Assembly (NCBI GenBank): GCA_964394565.1
Contig: CAYMYA010000002.1
Span: forward strand, 29,168 to 93,167
DNA from: CAIKHN01 sp964394565
Lineage (GTDB): Bacteria; Patescibacteriota; Patescibacteriia; UBA9934
Length of the DNA stretch: 64,000 nucleotides
Direction of reading: 5' to 3'
Under the pieces are notes generated by a model that saw only the letters and a program-made list of their open reading frames with translations, was not told the origin of the DNA and did not search any database. Position numbers and translations under genes: made by a program. Below, in pieces: positions 1 to 8,010 of the stretch; the first letter of the stretch is position 1; the number at the start of each line of letters is the position of its first letter.

Positions 1-645
1 GACTAAACGTGCAGCATCGTTCTGATACACTTTTTGTAGCGTCACCATGTCTACGCGATCACGCATTTGCGCGTTGATAAAAATCAATCCATTTTCCCTA
101 ACAATACTTTTGAGCAATGTTAATGCATCCAATGGATCGTAGTTTGAAAATGTCAGGCCCAAAGAAACAAAACGAGGTGCCACCCTGTTATTCAAGAGAT
201 CTGCGAGCTCCTCGAATGAGGCTTTTATCACTTGAACATGAATTCCCTGCTCAACAGCATGAACTCGAGCGATGTCGAGAAAGCGATCGCTAATATCTAC
301 AGGAATATACGTGAACGCTTTACCTTGCCTTTTCAGCTCATCAAACAAGAACTGTTCCTTATGTTCAGTTCCTGGACCAAGGTCAATGTAATCAAAATGA
401 TCGGGCAATACATCCGCAATCTGTTTTGCTACAGCTTGAAGATAGGTTCGTTCCGGCCCCGTAACAAGCGAAAAATACGGAGTATCGACTTCTTGAAGTT
501 GTTCGTATGTGCTCGTGGCATCAGATGAGATATATAAAAGTAGAGAATCTGAAAAGTCCCACACACCATTTTTTATTTTTTTGATTCCCTGAATTGCCCG
601 GTTCTTGAACCAAGCCTGGTCGTAGACTTTTTTAGAATTCTTCAT
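1..645 (-). CDS. EgtD-like SAM-dependent methyltransferase, 3' end outside window
   Basis: The first 215 residues of a minus-strand gene run off the left edge. The stretch YIDLGPGTEHKEQFL followed by YIPVDISDRFL matches the SAM-binding core of the Methyltransf_33 (histidine N-alpha-methyltransferase, EgtD-like) family, where an LGSG-type glycine motif is followed by a PVDIS strand. SLGLTFSNYDP corresponds to the family's later strand. Substrate cannot be told from this half; CPR members of the family need not make ergothioneine. The start is the ATG at 643-645; no Shine-Dalgarno is visible. It lies just downstream of the eno terminator in the same direction, so it is probably transcribed separately. 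Confidence 0.7.
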   Translation of the reverse strand, partial: MKNSKKVYDQAWFKNRAIQGIKKIKNGVWDFSDSLLLYISSDATSTYEQLQEVDTPYFSLVTGPERTYLQAVAKQIADVLPDHFDYIDLGPGTEHKEQFLFDELKRQGKAFTYIPVDISDRFLDIARVHAVEQGIHVQVIKASFEELADLLNNRVAPRFVSLGLTFSNYDPLDALTLLKSIVRENGLIFINAQMRDRVDMVTLQKVYQNDAARLV

Positions 646-662
646 AGCGATTCAATTTTCGC

Positions 663-699
663 ACAAAAAACCAAAATCGCCCATTGCTGTGCGATTTTG
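663..699 (-). terminator. Rho-independent terminator after eno
   Basis: A 9-bp stem CAAAATCGC/GCGATTTTG at 672-680 and 691-699 is followed, on the minus strand, by a T-rich tract at 664-670. It closes the glycolytic cluster. Confidence 0.75.
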
Positions 700-707
700 A
701 TGCAGAA

Positions 708-1967
708 TCAAATCTCCTCCTCAATCTCCAACAATCGATTGTACTTACAGAGTCGCTCTGAGCGCGATGGTGCGCCGGCTTTGATGTATTCGGCGTTTAC
801 GGCGACGGCGATATCCGCGATAGTGGTGTCTGTTGTTTCGCCAGAGCGGTGAGAAATCACTACCTTGTACTTATTCTCCTGTGCGAGACCGATGGTTTCC
901 ATGGTTTCCGTTAACGTCCCGATCTGATTTGGCTTAATGAGAATTGCATTCGCTACCCCCACATCGATGCCACGACGCAGACGTTCTCCGTTCGTGACGA
1001 ACAGATCATCGCCAACCAATAACATCTTCTTCCCGAGGCGATCCGTCATCGTCTTCCAATCCTCCCATGTGTCTTCCGAAAGCCCGTCCTCAATACTGAG
1101 CATCGGGTACTTCCTGCTCCACGTTTCATACAAATCAATCATCTGTTTCGCAGTGTTCTTTCGCTTATCGGTCGACAACTCGTACTTCTTCGATTTCTCG
1201 TGAAAGAATTCGCTTGCGGCGACGTCGATACCAAAACCCACTTCTTTCCCAAGCTTGTACTTCGCTTTCTTCACCGCTTCCACAAGATATTCGAGCGCAG
1301 ATTCCGTCTTCCCGACGTCTGGCGCGTAGCCGCCCTCGTTGCCAACATCCGTATCAAGCCCGTCAGCGTGAAGTACATCGCCAAGCATGTGAAAAATCTC
1401 GCTCCCTGCCTGAAGCTTACGCGAGAATGTGGAAAACCCGTGCGGAATAATGATGAACTCCTGCATGTCCAAATTCGTGTCCGCATGACGGCCACCATTG
1501 AAGACGTTCATGAACGGCGTTGGGAGTGTGAACTTTTTGAAACCAATATCGAACACGTCGCGGAGATACGCATAGAGCGGCATTTTTGCACGCCGTGCGC
1601 CCGCGTGAGCCACGGCCAGTGAAACGCCAAGAATCGCGTTTGCTCCAAGACGTTTTTTCTCTGTGGTGCCATCAATAATGCACATCGCTTCGTCGATGCC
1701 TCGTTGGTCTGCGACATCACGACGTCGCATGGCAGGCCCAAGAATATCGTTCACATTTCTGACCGCGTTACGCACACCAAGTCCTCGATACCGTTTCTTA
1801 TCACCATCACGCAGTTCGTGTGCTTCATGTGTGCCGGTGGAAGCACCGCTTGGAACCGAAGCATGCCCCCGCGTTCCGTCCTTTAACATCACGGAAACAT
1901 TCAAGGTTGGGTTCCCCCGAGAATCTAAAATTTCATGTGCGTGCACCGCATCAATGCGTTCGAGCAT
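708..1967 (-). CDS. eno: Enolase
   Basis: Phosphopyruvate hydratase converts 2-phosphoglycerate to phosphoenolpyruvate. The 419-residue product is close to the usual 425-435. It begins ERIDAVHAHEILDSRGNPT, has metal-ligand strands GIDVAASEF, LSIEDGLSEDTWEDW and LVGDDLFVTN, the catalytic-lysine segment AILIKPNQIGTLTE, and the enolase signature HRSGETTDTTIADIAV. It is the last gene of the minus-strand cluster starting at gap, 16 bases after the SIMPL gene, with a terminator downstream. All catalytic positions I can recognise are intact. Confidence 0.97.
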   Translation of the reverse strand: MLERIDAVHAHEILDSRGNPTLNVSVMLKDGTRGHASVPSGASTGTHEAHELRDGDKKRYRGLGVRNAVRNVNDILGPAMRRRDVADQRGIDEAMCIIDGTTEKKRLGANAILGVSLAVAHAGARRAKMPLYAYLRDVFDIGFKKFTLPTPFMNVFNGGRHADTNLDMQEFIIIPHGFSTFSRKLQAGSEIFHMLGDVLHADGLDTDVGNEGGYAPDVGKTESALEYLVEAVKKAKYKLGKEVGFGIDVAASEFFHEKSKKYELSTDKRKNTAKQMIDLYETWSRKYPMLSIEDGLSEDTWEDWKTMTDRLGKKMLLVGDDLFVTNGERLRRGIDVGVANAILIKPNQIGTLTETMETIGLAQENKYKVVISHRSGETTDTTIADIAVAVNAEYIKAGAPSRSERLCKYNRLLEIEEEI

Positions 1968-1983
1968 AGGAAGAGTGACCTCC

Positions 1984-2769
1984 TTAGTACAAACTATATG
2001 TCACGTACACGGTCATGCGTACTTCTTCTGTACCCACTTCAACCGCCGCATCGCTTTCCTCCACTTTCATTGCATCAAGGGATTCGTAATACATTGGGAT
2101 GCTTCCATCAGGACCTTCACTGTAGCTGACCACACGCCCGAGCCGTACGCCCATCGCTGCTGCAATTTGCTTTGCCTGTTTTTTTGCATTTGCCATTGCT
2201 TCTACACGAGCATCTTGCCGCGCTTGCATTTCATCCTCTACTTCATATCGCAACGACGACACTGACGTCGCACCGTTCGCAGGACCAGCATCAAGCACCT
2301 CAGCAATGCGTTCAGTGTCGCGGATCTTAACGGTCAACGTCTGTGACGCACGGTACCCGGTCACCACTGCAGGACTTACATCACGGTCGTACACCTCAGA
2401 CGTCGCAAAAGACGACGTCTTGAGATCTTCATCCGCAATCCCTAATGCTTTCATCGCCGCAATGACCGCATTCATCGCGGTAGATGCTTCACTTTGCGCT
2501 GCCTCTGTGGTGGATGCGGTGAGTTTCACCGTGAAATCTACCGTCGCGATATCGGGCACTACGCTCACTTCTCCTGTGGCAGAGACAGAAATTGTCGGAG
2601 CGGCAAGCTCACTAAACCCAACGGTCAGCGCTTCTTTCATTGCTGTTTTAATATTCACTCCCATCCACACAATGCCATACACCATGAGAATCCCGAGCAA
2701 CACCGTAAACATTTTATTGTCCTGCCACGACGGCCAAATGCTCGTCGAATTTTTTTCCCAAGATGCCAT
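1984..2769 (-). CDS. SIMPL-domain (DUF541) membrane-anchored protein
   Basis: The 261-residue protein has one hydrophobic helix at about residues 20-40 (MFTVLLGILMVYGIVWMGV), then an outward SIMPL/DUF541 domain beginning TISVSATGEVSVVPDIATVDF, which is the family hallmark (SVSGEG..V.PD.A.). The family forms oligomeric periplasmic or extracellular assemblies of unclear function. Its gene sits 16 bases upstream of eno and behind its own extended -10 promoter, so eno may be driven from here as well as from gap. Confidence 0.85.
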   Translation of the reverse strand: MASWEKNSTSIWPSWQDNKMFTVLLGILMVYGIVWMGVNIKTAMKEALTVGFSELAAPTISVSATGEVSVVPDIATVDFTVKLTASTTEAAQSEASTAMNAVIAAMKALGIADEDLKTSSFATSEVYDRDVSPAVVTGYRASQTLTVKIRDTERIAEVLDAGPANGATSVSSLRYEVEDEMQARQDARVEAMANAKKQAKQIAAAMGVRLGRVVSYSEGPDGSIPMYYESLDAMKVEESDAAVEVGTEEVRMTVYVTYSLY

Positions 2770-2792
2770 AGAATGAAGGGTTAATTATTCAA

Positions 2793-2801
2793 ATCATACC
2801 A
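2793..2801 (-). promoter_or_regulatory. Extended -10 promoter for SIMPL-eno
   Basis: On the minus strand the sequence reads TGGTATGAT (TGn plus a -10 hexamer), 23 bases before the SIMPL start codon. No good -35 box is seen, as is usual for extended -10 promoters. Confidence 0.45.
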
Positions 2802-2828
2802 CAAAGTACTTGAACATTCTGATCATTC

Positions 2829-2864
2829 TACGCAAATGATTCCCGATCGGGAATCATTTGCGTA
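2829..2864. repeat. Perfect 36-base palindrome at the 3' end of the PaaX/Cas2-like gene
   Basis: Each 18-base arm reads TACGCAAATGATTCCCGA towards the centre CCCGATCGGG, with no mismatch. The stop codon of the regulator gene (2854-2856) lies inside it. A related imperfect palindrome with the same outer TACGCAAAT and inner CCGATCGG words covers the start of the same gene (3404-3441). It has no T-tract, so it looks more like a protein-binding site or element end than a terminator. Confidence 0.8.
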
Positions 2865-3447
2865 AATCCATTTTTCGGGAAACAAAAACAGAAATCCATC
2901 GAGATGTTCGGTTCAGATCAAAAAGCTTCACTAACGGTTCCCATGCATCGTAAGAAGAAACCCATACGCTTTTTTGGATCGGCACAAATCCCGCGTAACG
3001 AAGAAAATTCCGAAGGGATCTTCGAAGTGCGCTCTCAACCTCAGGAATATCAAATACCACCATACAAACACACCCGTCAGGCATTGGTGGCGCCTGAAGA
3101 ACCTGCAAACGGAACATCTCCTTTGAGCCACGCTCTGTCAATGCGACTCGATATGTATTTCCGATTTTCCGAATGCTCAGCAACTTCTGTGTTTGTAACC
3201 GTAAAAGTTCTTGTCGATGATATGCACGTTCTCGAGCGGTTTTCATTCTTCGAACACCGTCCATCCCATATTTCAGCACCGCCGTAGGTCGATACCCAAA
3301 TGTCAACAACAAATCGCATGTTTCGACAACTTCCTGAAAGATTTTTGCCGAACGCCCTTCAAGCTTTAATGACTTTTGCGTTGCATACTTTGCGGAGGAG
3401 ATCTTACGCATATTTTTCCCGATCGGACTATATTTGCGTAAGCTCAT
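2854..3447 (-). CDS. PaaX-type regulator with Cas2-like C-terminal domain
   Basis: The 197-residue protein has a winged-helix-like N-terminal half (about 30-110, with RLQTQKLLSIRKIGNTYRVALTERG resembling the wing) and a ferredoxin-like C-terminal half beginning CVCMVVFDIPE, then RRSLRNFLRYAGFVPIQKSVWVS. That pattern (FDIPE, R..LR..L...GF...Q.SVW) is shared by PaaX-family repressors and Cas2. No Cas1, repeats or other cas genes are near, so a transcriptional regulator is more likely than a CRISPR protein. The start is uncertain: ATG at 3445-3447 or an internal ATG at 3409-3411 preceded by GGGAAAAAT; the second would leave the palindrome in the untranslated region. It interrupts a glycolytic operon between pgk and the SIMPL gene. 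Confidence 0.75.
   Translation of the reverse strand: MSLRKYSPIGKNMRKISSAKYATQKSLKLEGRSAKIFQEVVETCDLLLTFGYRPTAVLKYGMDGVRRMKTARERAYHRQELLRLQTQKLLSIRKIGNTYRVALTERGSKEMFRLQVLQAPPMPDGCVCMVVFDIPEVESALRRSLRNFLRYAGFVPIQKSVWVSSYDAWEPLVKLFDLNRTSRWISVFVSRKMDLRK
3404..3441. promoter_or_regulatory. Imperfect palindrome over the start of the PaaX/Cas2-like gene
   Basis: Outer arms TTACGCA/TGCGTAA and the centre CGATCG pair; 14 of 19 positions match. It repeats the outer and inner words of the perfect palindrome at 2829-2864. A likely reading is an autoregulatory operator. Confidence 0.55.
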
Positions 3448-3462
3448 GACAAAAGTTGTGAA

Positions 3463-4584
3463 CTACAACACCTCAAGCCCCGGCAATGTTTCGCCGCTCA
3501 GGAGCGCGAGCATTGCGCCGCCGCCAGTGGAGACGTGGGTGAAGCAGTCAGTAAGGCCGAATTCCTCTAAACATTCAACGGTTTCGCCGCCACCAACAAT
3601 CGTAGTAGCTGACGTATTCTTTGCCATAGCACGCGCAATCGCCAGCGTTCCCGCAAAACCGTCTTTCCGGTTCGTATTCCCAAGGGGTCCGTTCCACACA
3701 ATCGTTTTCGCTCCCGCAATTGCCCGCACAAAACACGCAACTGTTTCTGGTCCAATATCTGGTACAGCGTTTTTCGTCACCAACACATCGCACGGCAAAA
3801 AAATCTTCTTGCCATATTTCTTTGCCACACGTTTCGCCTCCGTAACGTCCGTTGCTTTTGTGAACACAGAAGCTTGCGGCAAGGCTTTCCCCATACTCGC
3901 AGCAAGCATCGTTAACCCCGATCCACCGCCAATTAATATTGCATCAGTTTTTTTTCCGAGCTTTTCGATCAAAGGAATTTTCGTGCTCACCTTTACACCG
4001 CCAAGCACAAGCACGAACGGTTTCTTCGGCGCTGTCAACAATGCTTTCACCTCGCGCACCAATAACTCTCCCGCAAAACTGGGGAGATATTTCGTTACAC
4101 CAACAATCGATGCGTGTTTTCGGTGACATACACCGAATGCATTATTGACATACACGTCGCCACACGCAGCAAGCTTTTTTGCGAATTCAGCTGAATTTTT
4201 TTCCTCACCTTCATCAAACCGAAGATTTTCGAGCATCACTATCCCTCCCGGAGCCATACGATTGATAACATCCTGTGCATCGCTTCCAGGGCCATGAGGA
4301 ATGCATCGCACATTCATGTGGAGCACGCGCCCCAATGCGCGTGCGATGGGCGCCAAAGAGAGCGATCGAACCTTCTTTCCCTTCGGCGCACCAAGGTGTG
4401 CAACAATCACAACTCGCGCACCACGAGATTGTAACCGTTCAATTTCTGGAATACTTGCTTTCAATCGATGCATGCCGTGTGCCGCTACTCTGCCATGTTT
4501 CACAGGAACATTCGCGTCAATCCGCAAAATAACTCGATCATCATGATGAATATCACGTGCGGTCCACGTGTGAAGCTTCTGCAT
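3463..4584 (-). CDS. pgk: Phosphoglycerate kinase
   Basis: Makes ATP from 1,3-bisphosphoglycerate. The product (373 residues, family about 390) starts MQKLHTWTARDI and shows RIDANVP (family R.D.NVP), VIVAHLGAPKG, MLENLRFDEGEEKN, VLGGVKVSTKI and the C-terminal nucleotide loop VGGGETVECLEEFG with STGGGAML. I place the start at the ATG at 4582-4584 because AAGGG lies 7-8 bases upstream; an in-frame ATG at 4605 has a worse-placed GAGGA. The start overlaps the ndh 3' end by 32 bases, so the two are translationally linked. Confidence 0.95.
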   Translation of the reverse strand: MQKLHTWTARDIHHDDRVILRIDANVPVKHGRVAAHGMHRLKASIPEIERLQSRGARVVIVAHLGAPKGKKVRSLSLAPIARALGRVLHMNVRCIPHGPGSDAQDVINRMAPGGIVMLENLRFDEGEEKNSAEFAKKLAACGDVYVNNAFGVCHRKHASIVGVTKYLPSFAGELLVREVKALLTAPKKPFVLVLGGVKVSTKIPLIEKLGKKTDAILIGGGSGLTMLAASMGKALPQASVFTKATDVTEAKRVAKKYGKKIFLPCDVLVTKNAVPDIGPETVACFVRAIAGAKTIVWNGPLGNTNRKDGFAGTLAIARAMAKNTSATTIVGGGETVECLEEFGLTDCFTHVSTGGGAMLALLSGETLPGLEVL

Positions 4585-5821
4585 GGATGTTCCCTTCTTT
4601 GGCATACGTGAGGAATCCTCTCCACATGCGGCGTAATGCATCAGGCCACGATGTTGCAAGGAAAAAATAATGTGCATCGATAGCGCGACGCAAGATAGCA
4701 ATAGTATACCCCCAAACGGGCACGCCAAAGATTTCACCAACGGCATACCCCTTTCCCAGCGTGTAGATCATGCTCCAAAAGCGCTTCGTCCGATACGGCT
4801 TCAACGGTCGACGTGCAATCATCGCGGCAATATTTCGCACAACCATTTTAGACTGGTGAACCGCCGCCTGTGCCGTTTGTGGATCAGGAGTCTTTCCAGC
4901 AATCACGACGCTATCGCCAAGTCCAAACATCGCCGTCTCTCCCTGAATCCGAAGTGTTTCGTCAACCAACATACGCCCGTGCTCATTCACTGCAAACCCA
5001 AAACCCAACACCGCATCCGGCATCTTCACTCCCAGCGTCACCACGCAACAATCAAATGCTTCATGGCGTGACGAACCACTATACAAACCGTCTTTCATCG
5101 GCTGAAGAAGTACTCCCCCATCACTCACCGACACCAAAGAAACATTATTCATACACTCCACACCGATCGCCTCCAACCGTGCAATGCTCCGCCGACGTAA
5201 CCACGGCGGCAACATCATAAGCGGCTCCGGCGCTCGCCCAGCAAGTATGACCGTTACAGAATCTTTCGTGATGACGCCTTTTTGCACAGCAATATTGACC
5301 ATGGAAGCAACTTCCGCAGCGTACTCCGTTCCATTCGCGCCATTCCCAATAATTATCATGCGCTGTCGTTCCCCCTTCGCAGCACGTTGCAACATATCCG
5401 CCAATCGCTCACGAATCACCATTGCATCTTGCGCGCGCTTCAGATCGCACGTAAATGCCGCAACACCAGGAATATCGAAATCGTTGGAAACACTCCCCAA
5501 GGCACACACTAAAATATCAAATGGGATTGTACTATCATCTGCGCACAGCACATGGCGCGCCACACGATCGATACCGAGTACTGTTGCACGTCGATATCGA
5601 ATTCCACGCACCGCAACCAAATCAATTTCTACATCACGCACCGCGGAAGCATGCACCGTTCCCGCTGCAACTTCGTGAAGCCACGGCGTGTATACCGATT
5701 CCTCATGTTCGTCGACGATCGTGATCGCAATCCTCTCACCGAAACGTTTCCGCAATAGTCGCTGCGCAACACAAAGCCCACCAAATCCGCCACCAAGAAT
5801 AACAATTCGCGTTTGCGACAT
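4553..5821 (-). CDS. ndh: Type II NADH dehydrogenase-like FAD oxidoreductase
   Basis: The 422-residue protein starts with an FAD-binding Rossmann motif RIVILGGGFGGL, then VDEHEESVYTPWLHEVAAG, typical of NDH-2 (family: F.PLL.EVA.G). The second dinucleotide fold reads IIIGNGANGTEYAAEV, where the usual GGGPTGVE is altered to GNGANGTE. LFGLGDSVV is the second FAD site. The C-terminal part (AVGEIFGVPVWGYTIAILRRAIDAHYF) is the membrane-association region. NDH-2 moves electrons from NADH to quinone without pumping protons. Beside gap, pgk and eno it probably regenerates NAD+ for glycolysis; whether the host has quinone is unknown. Confidence 0.85.
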   Translation of the reverse strand: MSQTRIVILGGGFGGLCVAQRLLRKRFGERIAITIVDEHEESVYTPWLHEVAAGTVHASAVRDVEIDLVAVRGIRYRRATVLGIDRVARHVLCADDSTIPFDILVCALGSVSNDFDIPGVAAFTCDLKRAQDAMVIRERLADMLQRAAKGERQRMIIIGNGANGTEYAAEVASMVNIAVQKGVITKDSVTVILAGRAPEPLMMLPPWLRRRSIARLEAIGVECMNNVSLVSVSDGGVLLQPMKDGLYSGSSRHEAFDCCVVTLGVKMPDAVLGFGFAVNEHGRMLVDETLRIQGETAMFGLGDSVVIAGKTPDPQTAQAAVHQSKMVVRNIAAMIARRPLKPYRTKRFWSMIYTLGKGYAVGEIFGVPVWGYTIAILRRAIDAHYFFLATSWPDALRRMWRGFLTYAKEGNIHAEASHVDRT

Positions 5822-5842
5822 AATACTATGACGAGTGTTCGG

Positions 5843-6340
5843 TTATCCGAAAATACATCGTATCACTGCGTTTGGTTTACGCAGGTTTCCCATGACTACG
5901 GCGTTGAATCCAAACGCATGCCCAGCACCACCAGCAGCAAAAAGTGCAAGCACTGCCATAAGAATAATATGTTCGTCAATGAGCCCATTCGCCGTGTTCG
6001 CGACAAAATGTGCAAGGTAATATAACCCCATAAGCACAATGCCGAGTATCGCCGCCGGGCGGACACAAAGCCCGAGAATCAACGCAATGCCTAAAAACAG
6101 CATACCCCACGCGTTCAGACTATCGATCAACCCATTCCCCGCAAGCGAATGAAACCAATCTGCAAACGGTCCGTTTGCAGAAAGAAGGTATGACGACGCC
6201 GACCAATCGGACGTCACTTTCTTCCAACCACTCAACAAAAACATCAAGCCAACAACACCACGTAGTAAAAGATATGCAATGCCAAATGCGTGTTCATGGG
6301 CTCCCTCGCTAATCTTCCCAAGAATCGATTGCGTCTTCAT
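5843..6340 (-). CDS. DoxX-family membrane protein
   Basis: This 165-residue protein has four hydrophobic segments (AYLLLRGVVGLMFLLSGWKKV, AWGMLFLGIALILGLCV, AAILGIVLMGLYYLAHFVA, IILMAVLALFAAGGAGHAFG), the arrangement of the DoxX/DoxD family. I take the ATG at 6338-6340, which shares an ATGA overlap with the gap stop codon; a GTG 18 bases earlier is also open. The family includes subunits linked to quinone oxidases. Its place between gap and ndh suggests a role in electron transfer from NADH, which is inference. Confidence 0.8.
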   Translation of the reverse strand: MKTQSILGKISEGAHEHAFGIAYLLLRGVVGLMFLLSGWKKVTSDWSASSYLLSANGPFADWFHSLAGNGLIDSLNAWGMLFLGIALILGLCVRPAAILGIVLMGLYYLAHFVANTANGLIDEHIILMAVLALFAAGGAGHAFGFNAVVMGNLRKPNAVIRCIFG

Positions 6341-7338
6341 ACCGAAATCTTTGTGCACAATTCGACTAAGCTATGCGAATATCCCCATTCGTTGTCGTAC
6401 CACGCGACGACTTTCACTAAGTTTCCATCCACGACATTCGTCAATGCAAGATCAACAACTGCGGAATGCGGATCACCAATAAAATCTGAGGAAACTAACG
6501 GTTCATTCGTCACGCCAACGAGCCCGTGAAATCGCGGTGTTTTTGATGCAGCAATCATCGCGTCGTTCACTTCCTGGATGGTAACGTTTTTCTTCAGAAG
6601 AAATGTCATGTCTGACAGTGAGACTGTTGGTACAGGAACACGAACTGATAAGCCGTCAAATTTTCCCTGAAGCGATGGGATCGTGCGTGCAACCGCAATT
6701 GCCGCGCCAGTTGACGTCGGCACAATATTCTCCGCGGCAGCGCGGCCTTCGCGCAAATCCTTCTTCGGAGAATCCACGAGCGCTTGCGAGGCCGTATAGC
6801 CATGCACTGTCGTCATCATCGCCTTTTTGATACCGAATGCCTCTTCAATAATTGCAGAAACTGGCGCGACACAATTTGTGGTGCACGATGCATTACTGAG
6901 CACCTTTGCGTTTTCATCCTTAAGGTTCTCGTCGTTTACGCTCATGACAAACGTCGGCACGTTCCCGCCCTTTCCTGGAGCAGAAATAACGACGCGTTTT
7001 GCGCCGGCGGCAATATGAACGCTTGCTTTTTCCTCTGTCACAAACAGCCCCGTTGATTCAATCACGATATCAATACCAAGCTCCTTCCATGGCAATTGCG
7101 CAGGATCTTTCTCTGCAAGAAGCGTAATGGTTTTCCCGCCGACGATGAGTGCATCGTTCGTGTGGCTCACGTCGACATTCCATGTACCGTAATTCGTGTC
7201 GTGCTTGAGCAGATACGCGAGCGTTGCAGCGTCCGTGAGATCGTTGATTGCCACCACGTCGAATCCTTTTTCTTCCCAACCAACCTTAAAGACCGTGCGA
7301 CCGATCCGACCAAAACCGTTAATCGCGATGCGAGGCAT
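6337..7338 (-). CDS. gap: Glyceraldehyde-3-phosphate dehydrogenase
   Basis: The 333-residue enzyme has the NAD-binding start RIAINGFGRIGR, an acidic residue in AINDLTD that favours NAD over NADP, and the active-site cysteine in LSNASCTTNC. TVHGYTASQ and VAWYDNEWGYS are also family motifs; the usual TNDQ is TASQ here. It is the first gene of the gap-doxX-ndh-pgk cluster and has an extended -10 box 10 bases before its ATG, so its mRNA is likely nearly leaderless. Confidence 0.97.
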   Translation of the reverse strand: MPRIAINGFGRIGRTVFKVGWEEKGFDVVAINDLTDAATLAYLLKHDTNYGTWNVDVSHTNDALIVGGKTITLLAEKDPAQLPWKELGIDIVIESTGLFVTEEKASVHIAAGAKRVVISAPGKGGNVPTFVMSVNDENLKDENAKVLSNASCTTNCVAPVSAIIEEAFGIKKAMMTTVHGYTASQALVDSPKKDLREGRAAAENIVPTSTGAAIAVARTIPSLQGKFDGLSVRVPVPTVSLSDMTFLLKKNVTIQEVNDAMIAASKTPRFHGLVGVTNEPLVSSDFIGDPHSAVVDLALTNVVDGNLVKVVAWYDNEWGYSHSLVELCTKISV

Positions 7339-7348
7339 AGATACCAGT

Positions 7349-7357
7349 ATTTTATCA
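7349..7357 (-). promoter_or_regulatory. Extended -10 promoter for gap
   Basis: TGATAAAAT on the minus strand, 10 bases before the gap ATG. It lies immediately after the tsf terminator hairpin. Confidence 0.45.
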
Positions 7358-7392
7358 CAAAATACAACACCGAGCCCTAAAGCTCGGTGTTG
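7358..7392 (-). terminator. Terminator after tsf
   Basis: An 11-bp stem CAACACCGAGC/GCTCGGTGTTG (7365-7375, 7382-7392) with a 6-base loop is followed on the minus strand by TATTTTG. Confidence 0.75.
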
Positions 7393-7401
7393 ATTCGGAG
7401 C

Positions 7402-7992
7402 TTACGCGCCGAGTTGCATGCGAACGAAACGGCCAATCTTGAGGTTTTCACCAATGACCGAGATATTCTCGTTCAAGAGTTGTTCGATGGTCTTTTCTTC
7501 GTCTTTGATGAAAGATTGCTCCATCAAGCAAATCTCGGCGTAGAACTTGTTCAGCTTGCCGTCGAGAATCTTTTCGATCATCTCGGCTGGCTTACCTTCC
7601 TGACTGAGCTGATCGCGGTACACCGCCTTTTCGCGTTCGATTACGTCGGCTGGCACCTGGTCGCGGCTCACGTATTGCGGCGCACTGGCAGCAATGTGCA
7701 TTGCGAGGTCTGCACCGAACGCATTGAACTGATCGTTACGCGCAACGAAATCGGTTTCACACAAGATTTCCACTACCACCGCGAGCTTATTGCCATGCGA
7801 GTACGTGAACACCTTCCCTTCTGCCGTTGCGCGATCGGCCTTCTTTGCCGCCTTTGCCGCACCAGCAGCACGCAGAGCATCCGTCGCCTTTTCCATGTCG
7901 CCACCATGTTCTTCCAATGCGCGCTTTGCGTCCATCATCGCTGCACCGGTCAACTCACGCAGTTTTGCTACCTCCCCTGCAGTGATTGCCAT
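7402..7992 (-). CDS. tsf: Elongation factor Ts
   Basis: Nucleotide-exchange factor for EF-Tu. The 196-residue product starts AITAGEVAKLRELTGAAMMDAK (UBA-like domain) and carries the EF-Tu contact motif CETDFVARN. It is the short, single-core form (E. coli has 283 residues; Thermus also has about 196). It follows rpsB by 18 bases, the normal rpsB-tsf pair. Confidence 0.96.
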   Translation of the reverse strand: MAITAGEVAKLRELTGAAMMDAKRALEEHGGDMEKATDALRAAGAAKAAKKADRATAEGKVFTYSHGNKLAVVVEILCETDFVARNDQFNAFGADLAMHIAASAPQYVSRDQVPADVIEREKAVYRDQLSQEGKPAEMIEKILDGKLNKFYAEICLMEQSFIKDEEKTIEQLLNENISVIGENLKIGRFVRMQLGA

Positions 7993-8010
7993 AGAATTTC
8001 AATTCCTAAA

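Noticed and set aside
2854..3447. Cas2 and a CRISPR locus
   Set aside because: Only the C-terminal half is Cas2-like; the N-terminal half is regulator-like, and there is no array or other cas gene in the window.
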